This document shows, piece by piece, positions 37,701-46,700 of a stretch of 64,000 bases of DNA. A program made the translations under genes and the position numbers. The notes beneath the pieces are model-generated. The model saw only the letters and a program-made list of their open reading frames with translations, did not search any database and was not told the origin of the DNA. The stretch comes from Artemia franciscana (taxonomy: Eukaryota; Arthropoda; Branchiopoda; Anostraca; Artemiidae), in assembly GCF_032884065.1 (NCBI RefSeq), contig NC_088875.1, forward strand, positions 46,989,235 through 47,053,234. Direction: 5' to 3'. Each line of letters starts with the position of its first letter. Within the stretch, counting starts at the first letter, position 1.

Positions 37701-40700
37701 TGGTATTAACCAAGTGACATATAGCAATCGCCAATTCTGTCGGTCTGTCTGTCTGTCGGTCCCGGTTTTGCTACTTTAGGCACTTCCAGGTAAGCTAGGA
37801 CGATGAAATTTGGCAGGCGTATCAGGGACGGGACCAGCTTAAATTAGAAATAGTCGTTTTCCCAATTTGACCATCTGGGGGGGGGCGGTTAATTCTGAAA
37901 AATTAGAAAAAATGAGGTATTTTTAACTTACGAACAGGTGATCGGATCTCAATGAAATTTGATGTTTAGAAGGATATCATGTCTTAGAGCTCTTATTTTA
38001 AATCACGACCGGATCTGATGACATTGGGGGGGGGGGGGTTGGGAGGGGAAAACCTACAACTTGGAAAACACTTAGAGTGGAGGGATCGGGATGAAACTTA
38101 GTGGGAAAAATTAACACAAGTGCTAGATACATGATTGACATAAACGGAACGGATCCGCTCTCTTTGGGATAATTGGGGGGGTTATTTCTGAAAAATTAGA
38201 AAAAATGAGGTATTTTTAACTTACGAACGGGTGATCGGATCTCAATGAAATTTGATATTTCGAAGGATATCGTGGCTCAGAGCTCTTATTTTAAACCCGA
38301 CCAGATCTAGTGACATAGGAGGGGGGGGAGTTGGGAGGGGGAAACCTAAAACTTGAAAAACACTTAGAGTAGAGGGATCGAGATGAAACTTGGTGGAAAA
38401 AATAATCACGAGTCCTAGATACATGATTGACATAGCCGGAACGGATCCGCTCTCTTTGGGGTAGTTGGGGGAGGGGTTAATTCTGAAAAATTAGAAAAAA
38501 TGAGGTATTTTTAACTTACGAACGGGTTATCGGATTTCAATGAAATTTGATATTTAGAAGGATATCGTGTCTCAAAGCTCTTATTTTAGATCCTGACTGG
38601 ATCTGGTGACGTTGGGGGAAGTTTGGGGTGGGGGAACCTAAAATCATGGAAAACGCTTAGATTGGAGGGATCGGGATGAAACTTGGTGGGAAAAATAAGC
38701 AGAAGTCTTAAATATGTGATTAACATAATTGAAACGGATCCGATCTATTGGGGGGAGGGTTAATTCTGAAAAATAAGAAAAAATGACGTATTTTTAACTT
38801 ACGAAGGAGTGATCGGATCTTCAAGAAACTTCATATTTAGAAGGACCTCGTAACTCGGATCTCTTATTTTAAATCTCAACCGGATCAAGCGTAATTGGAG
38901 GGGGGACAGTTGGGGGGACCGGAAATCTTAGAAAATACTTAAAGCGGTGAGATCAGGATGAAACTGGATGGGAAGAATAAAAACCTGTCTAAGATATGTG
39001 ACTGACATAACCGGACCGGATCTGCTCTCTTTGGTGGAATTGGAGGGGGGGGGGTAATTTTGAAAATTGAGGTATTTGTAACTTACGAAAGGGTGACCAG
39101 ATCTTAATGAAATTTGATATTTAAAAGGATCTTGTGCTTTAAAATTCCGACCAGATCCTGTGACGTTGGGGGGAGTTGGAGGGGGAAACCGGAATTCTTG
39201 GAAAATGTGGAAATTTGGGTATTTTTATCTTACGGATAGATGATTGGATCTTAATGAAATTTGATTTTTAGAAAGAATTCATGTCTCAGAGCTCTTGTTT
39301 CAAATCTCGACCAGATCGTTTGACATTGGGGGGAGTTGGAGGGGGAAATCTTGGAAAAACACTTGGAGTGTAGGAATCGGGATGAAGCTTGGTGGATAGA
39401 ATAAACAAATGTCCTTGATACATGATTGACAGAATCGTACTGGATTTGCTCTCTTTGGGGGAGTTGAGGGGAGGGGTTCAGTGATTTGGCGAGTTTGGTG
39501 CTTCTGGACGTGCTAGGACGATGAAAATTGATAGGCGTGTCAGGGAGCTGCACAATTTGACTTGATAAAGTCGTTTTCCCAGATTCGACCATCTAGGGGG
39601 CTAAAGGGAGAGGAAAAATTAGAAAAAATTAGGTATTTATAACTTACGAGTGGGTGATCGGATCTTAATGAATTTTGATATTTAGAAGGACATCGTGACT
39701 CAGATCTCTTATTTTAAATCCTGACCGGCATTAAGCCTCATATTTTCCTTTTTAAATCAATCTATTGATTCATAGAATTTTGTTAGAGCTCATACCATAT
39801 GATCTCTTGGCTCTTAGCTCTTCTCGCCTCATCACAAGTGCCATATGAGCTCTTAGCTCTTGTTTTTTTTTATTTTAATGTGTATTGTTTCAATATAATA
39901 GTTAAATAATTTCACAACTACAATTCCACGATAATTCCCAACATCACAAATCTCCACTAATGTCATTTTTTTTTAGATAAACTAATAGCAATTAAACACA
40001 AAAGACAAATTCATTAAATTAAAACAGAGGGGAACGGATTATTCCTCCTCTTTGCAGCACTCTCATTGTAATAGTTTTGTTAAATAAAATACGTTTTTCT
40101 TTGTTTTTTATCGTGCCTTTTTCAATAAGTTTTTTTTTGTTTTATTGTTTTTATTTTAATGTGTACTGTTTCAATATAATAGTTAAATAATTTCACAACT
40201 ACAATGCCACGATAATTCCCAACATCACAAATCTCCACTAATTTCAATTTTTTTAAAATAAACTAATAACATTTAAACACAAAAGACAAATTCATTAAAT
40301 TAAAACACAGGGGAACGGATTATTCCTCCTCTTTGCAGCACTCTCATCATAAAAGTTTTGTTAAATAAAATACATTTTTCTTTGTTTTTTACCGTGTCTT
40401 TTTCAATATACGTTTTTTTCTGTTTTATTGTTTTCATTTTAATGTGTATTGTTTCAATATAATAGTTAAATAATTTCACAACTACAATTCCACGATAATT
40501 CCCAACATCACAAATCTCCACTAATTTCAATTTTTTAAAAATAAACTAATAGCAATTAAACACAAAAGACAAATTCATTAAATTAAAACAGAGGGGAACA
40601 GATTATTCCTCCTCTTTGCAGCACTCCCATCGTAAAAGTTTTGTTAAATAAAATACATTTTTCTTTGTTTTTATTGTGCCTTTTTCAATATAAGTTTTTT

Positions 40701-43700
40701 TTGTTTTTATTTTAATGTGTATTGTTTCAATATAAAAGTTAAATAATTTCACAACTACAATTCCACGGCAATTCCCAACATCACAAATCTCCACTAATTT
40801 CCATTTTTGAAAAACAAACTAACAGCACTTAAACACAAAAGACAAATTCAGTAAATTAAAACAGAAGGGAACGGATTATTCCTCCTCTTTGCAGCACTCT
40901 CATCGTAAAAGTTTTGTTAAATAAAATACGTTTTTCTTTGTTTTTTATTGTGCCTTTTCAATATAAGATGTTTTTTGTTTTTATTTTAATGTGTATTGTT
41001 TCAATATAAAAGTTAAATAATTTCACAACTACAATTCCACGGTAATGCCCAACATCACAAATCTCCACTAATTTCAATTTTTTAAAATTAAACTAATAAC
41101 ATTTAAACACAAAAGACAAATTCAGTAAATTAAAACAGAGGGGAACAGATTATTCCTCCTCTTTGCAGCACTCTCATCGTAAAAGTTTTGTTAAATAAAA
41201 TACGTTTTTCTTTGTTTTTTATTGTGCCTTTTTCAATATAAGTTTTTTTTTGTTTTTATTTTAATGTGTATTGTTTCAATATAAAAGTTAAATAATTTCA
41301 CAACTACAATTCCACGGTAATTCCCAACATCACAAATATCCGCTAATTTCCATTTTTGAAAAACAAACTAACAGCACTTAAACACAAAAGACAAATTCAG
41401 TAAATTAAAACAGAGGGGAACGGATTATTCATCCTCTTTGCAGCACTCTCATAGTAATAGTTTTGTTATAAAATACGTTTTTCTTTGTTTTTTATCGTGC
41501 CTTTTCCAATATAAGCTTTTTTTGTTTTCTTGTTTTTATTTTAATGTGTATTGTTTCAATATAATAGTTAAACAATTTCACAACTAAAATTCTACGATAA
41601 TTCCCAACTTCACAAAAATTTAATTGTTTCTTCTAAAAATCAGTGTCGGCTTCAGAAACAAATAATATAATTTGGAAACATCTATTGTGTCTTCCTTAAA
41701 TAACATGAGCTGAATATCCCTGCTTAATTCATTACTTAAGACACTAATAACAGCCTTTTTACAATCCTGAAATAAAGCTACAGGACATCTCTTTCAAGAG
41801 ATTTTAAATCGGACCAAAACGTATACTTACAATTGGAGCCTCAAATGGATATTTCTTGCTAAACTTAAATCTTAATAAGAATCGCTCATTCTCATATATG
41901 GTGCTAGGTGCCCCAACAATAAAGAATTCCCACCTGGAAGTAGAAAAAACAAGAATTATTTTTTTAAATATTCATCAAACCTTTCTTTATGCCATTAGTT
42001 CGTGTCAGTAATGCCTAGCCAATCACAGGAGGTAATACAATGGGTAATTGAAGCCAGTATCTCCCGAGAGAACTTGTTACAGTGAAAATCAGTTGGTTTT
42101 CAATAACCACAAGATGCTATACCCTGTTTTAGCTTATGGCTGAGATTGGGGCGAAATGTTTTTTTTTCTAGTTTATGCTGTCTGAGAGACTCCTTGGGTA
42201 GTTGTGTCTTCAAATACAAACTTTAAGAATTGTGCCATTGATTTGTGTAGATTGGCCACCACCGTTCATTTTCCACCTGATAATACTGGGTATCCCAGAA
42301 TAAATAAAAAGAAGATAAAATCAAAGCTGCATGAAGGTCTGATGATTGAAAATTAAAGGATGCTTCCAAGGGAGACAGAAGCCAAAATATAAAAAAGATG
42401 CACGGGGGCTAATCAAAAAACCATCCGCAAAGTCAACATAACTCTTCTCCCATTCTTATTACTGACTTCTGTCCTCATTTATTTTATTGTTATGTTGTTG
42501 TGGTTTTCCCATGAAAATTTCAACCCTTTGTCCCAAATTCTTTAAAGTACCAATAGCAGTAAAATGAAATCAGATTCTTTAGACTGATTAATTGTAAACT
42601 TGTACAATCATACACAATTAATGAAAAAGACATCCATATGCAGTTATAGTATTTAGTTGGCGTCAAGTTTGAAAATAAGGAACCTATTGGAAAATCAGCA
42701 GAAAATGAGCAAAACAACATATCATCATTGAGTCTAAAAAGTCAGGTACAGCAATCTTCCTGATTGCTGTAGCAAGAGACAAACACTACCATTAATTGGC
42801 AGTAAACTGGGTAAAAGCCAGGTCGAGAACTGGGTAAAAAGTGATTGGATGAGTAAAATTATGAAAAAATATTGGCTAGCCCTAGCATCTTGTTATCAAA
42901 TACGAATGGAGAAATATATTATTGAATAACTAAATGTTTAAGCTATGCATTAACACGTTTATTATTAAAATTAAATACAGAAACAAGTTTGTTTAACTGA
43001 AAGTAAGGACTGACATTAACACTTAAAACGAACAAAAATTACTCCGTGTATGAAAGGGGCTGTTCCTTCCTCAACGCACCGCTCTTTACGCTAAAGTTTG
43101 ACTTTTTCTCTCAATTCCACTTTATAAAACAGTAAATAACTTTAGCGTAAAGAGCGGGACGTTGAGGAAGGAACAGCCCCTTTCATACATGGAGTAATTT
43201 CTGTTTAACTTTTAATGTCGCTCCTTACTTTCAGTTAAAAAAAACTTTTTTTTTTGAACGTTTTTAAATTAATGCATGTTTGATTTTGGCTCTCCGCAAA
43301 TGAATAATTAAAACAAATTTGCGCATTAAGTTTTTTTTTGCTAAATGGCTTTCTCTTAGTTTTAACCAGACGATTTTGAGAAAAAGGGTGAGCGAGGAGG
43401 CCTAGTTGCCCTTCAGTTTTTCGATTAGTTTAAAAGCCAATTAGAATTTTTAATTTTTAACGAACGTTTTTATAAGCAAAAAATATACGTAACTTACAAA
43501 TTAACTTACGCAACGAACTTCTATATTCGTATATTTTTATTATGTATATGAGGGGGTTTGCCCCCTCGTTAATACCTCACTCTTTACATTAAAGCTTTAA
43601 TTTTGTCCCAATTCTTTAAGATTGACACCTGAACCATGAAGGCTGTGGAATAAATAGTTGAAATTACTAAAAATACTTAAGCGTAAAGAGCGAGGTATTT

Positions 43701-46700
43701 ATAAAGATATGAACCCCCCATATGCGTAATAATCTCTGTTCGTTTCAAGTTTTAATGCTGGTCCTTACTTTCAGTGGAAAAAAACTTTTCGTATTTATTT
43801 TTTCATTGTTTTTTTTTTTAAATAATGCTAGAAAATCCTGCGCCCTCTTCATGGAATTTCTCTTCTCCCATGACAAATTACTCCAAGGTAAGATCCTCCC
43901 ACGTAGCCCACTCTCCTCAACCCCCCCCCCCCAAACCAAAAAAACCCCTGAAAAGGTCTGTACACTTCCAAATAACCATTAATGTGTGTAAACGCTGGTC
44001 AAAGTTTGTAACTTGCAGCCCCTCCCCTGGGGACTGTTGGGGAGTAAGTCAGCCCCAAAGACATAGTCATTATGTTTTTCGACTATGCTGAACAAAATGG
44101 CTATCTCAAAATTTTGATTCGTTAACTTTGGGAAAAATGAGCGCTGGAGGGGGTCTAGGTGCCCTCCAATTTTTTTGGTCACTTAATAAGGGCAGTAGAA
44201 CTTTTAATTTCCATTAAAATGAGCCGTCTTGCAACATTCTAGGACCACTTGGTCGATATGATCACCCCTGGGAAAAAACAAACAAACAAACAAATAAACA
44301 CACACCCGTGATCGGTCTTCTGGCAAATGCCTATGCCTGGTGTCAATGAATGCATAAATAAAAATATAAATAGCCGACCGAATGATACGCATCAGGAAAA
44401 AGCCGGAAAAGCATCTAGGGCAAAAAAATCATGAAAACACTGAGCGCACACGTGACAGTTTTGTTAGATAGACGAGTGACTATTGATGGAGTGGTACATG
44501 ATCAACAAATTAGTCTTGATTCTCCATGTGAAATCACGCACAACAGACTTGGATTTCATCAAGTCTGTGCATGTGGGTCCCAAAGCAACTCACTGTGTTG
44601 TGTAAAAAACACGCTTTGGGACCTGCCAAACGCCTATGGTTCGCTGTGCTTAACGCAAGTGACGGCTTCTGAGACAGAATCATCACTGATGGCAGAACCT
44701 GGATCCGCCATTAAGAGTCAAAAAGTAAATAGCGGAGTTTATGGCCCCAGATACACCTTCCAATGATAAAAACCGGATCACCGGTTGTTGTTTCTCATTG
44801 ATGCAAACTCCTAATGGAACTCCCATTATCTCTCTGCAATATGAGAAAGACAAGTTAAGGAATTAGGGTTGAAATCAAACAGTTCATGGTAATGAACCGT
44901 AGTAAGGAGCAACCCGGCTAAATAGTAAACGAAACTCTAAAAAACGGAATTTTGATACTAAAAGATGCATTAAAAGAATCGGATTTTAATGCTGATTAAA
45001 TATACTAGTTTCACCAAATTTAGTCATACTCATCAAAAGTTACGAGCCTGAGAAAATTTGCACCTTTTTAAGTGACCAAAAAAATTAGAGGGCACCTAGG
45101 CCCCCTCCAATACTCATGTTTTCCCAAGGTCAACGGATCAAAATTTTGAGATGGCCATTTTGTTCAGCATAGTTGAAAAACATAATAACTATGTCTTCGG
45201 GGATGACTTACTCCTTCAGAGTCCCTGGGGGAGGGGCTGCAAGTTACAAACTTTGACCAGTGTTTACATAGTAATAATTATTGGGAAGGCATAGACGTTT
45301 TCAGAGGGATTTCTTTGGTTGGGGGGGGGAATTGAGAAGAGGAGGCTAAGAGGGAGGATCTTTCCTCGGATGAATTTGTCATGGGGAAGAGAAATTCAAT
45401 AAGGAGGCTCAGGATTTTCTAGCATTATTATTAAAAAACAATGAAAAAATAAATATGAAAAGTTTTTTCAACTGAAAGTAAGGAGCAGCATTAAAACTTA
45501 AAATGAACAGAGATTATTACGCATATGAGGGGTTCTCCTCCTCCTAAATACCTCGCTCTTTAAGCTGAAGTATCTTTAGTAATTTCAACTAATTTTTCTA
45601 TGGCCTTTCTGGTTCAGGGGTCGTTCTTAAAGAATTGGGACAAAATTTAAGCTTTAGTGTAAAGAGTGTATTAACGAGGGGACAAACCCCCTCATATACA
45701 TAATAAAATTATACGAATATAGAAGTTCGTTACGCAAATTAATTCTTAAGTTACAAACATGTATTAATTCAAAAACGCTCAGAAATTAAATTAAAAAAAA
45801 TAAAATCAAAACGTAAAACAAACAGAAATCACTCCGTGTATAAAAGAGGCTTTTCCCTTCTCAACGCCCCGCTCTTTACGCTAAAGTTTTTTACTGTTTA
45901 GTAAAGTAGAATTGATAGAAAGAGTCAAACTTTAGCGTAAAGAGCGGGGCGTTGAGAAGGTAACAGCCACTTTTATACACGGAGTAATTTCTGTTCGTTT
46001 TAAGTTTTAATGTTGCTCCTGACTTTCAGTTAAAAAACCATTTTTTTACTTAATTTTCTAGCAGGGCCACAACAATATAACAAACAATGTAAGAAGAGTT
46101 ATGTCAACATTGAAGATAATTTTTATTTAGCTTCGTAATTTTGAACCAAAATTTATCTGAGAGTGTAATCCTTTAATAAAAGCGCAAGGAGGAGAACATC
46201 CTCCCTACTCCTCCTCCTTCCATGTGTACTGGTATTTATTCATTTTATTTGTGTATTTGAAAATATGTGTAAAATAAAACAGTTCATGGTAACAAACTGT
46301 AGTAAGGAGCGACCCAGTTCAATAGTAAACCAAACTCTAAAAAACGGAATTTTGATACTAAAAGATAGATCAAAAGAATCAGATTTTGATGCTGATTTTA
46401 AATATATAATTTTTATCAAATTTAATCTTACTTATCAACAGTTACGATCCTGAGAAAATTTGCCTTAATTTGGAAAATAGGGAAAAACACCCCCTAAGAG
46501 TCATATAATCCTAACAAAAATCACACCATCGTATTCAGCGTATCAGAAAACACTAATGTAAAAGTTTCAAGCTCCTATCTACAAAAATGTGGAACTTCGT
46601 ATTTTTTGCCAGAAGACCAATCATGGGTGCATGTTTATTTGTTTTTTCCCCCAGGGGTCATCGTATCGACCAAGTGGTCCTAGAATATCGTAAGAGGGCT

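Noticed and set aside
37007..40794. Similar 63-76-codon frames repeated in the satellite ([14 protein letters not shown] type)
   Set aside because: They recur once per monomer with length changes. This is a by-product of the repeat, not a gene family.
43722..44392. Frames inside R1 copy D and equivalent frames in other R1 copies
   Set aside because: They are not kept open between copies of R1, so the repeat appears non-coding.
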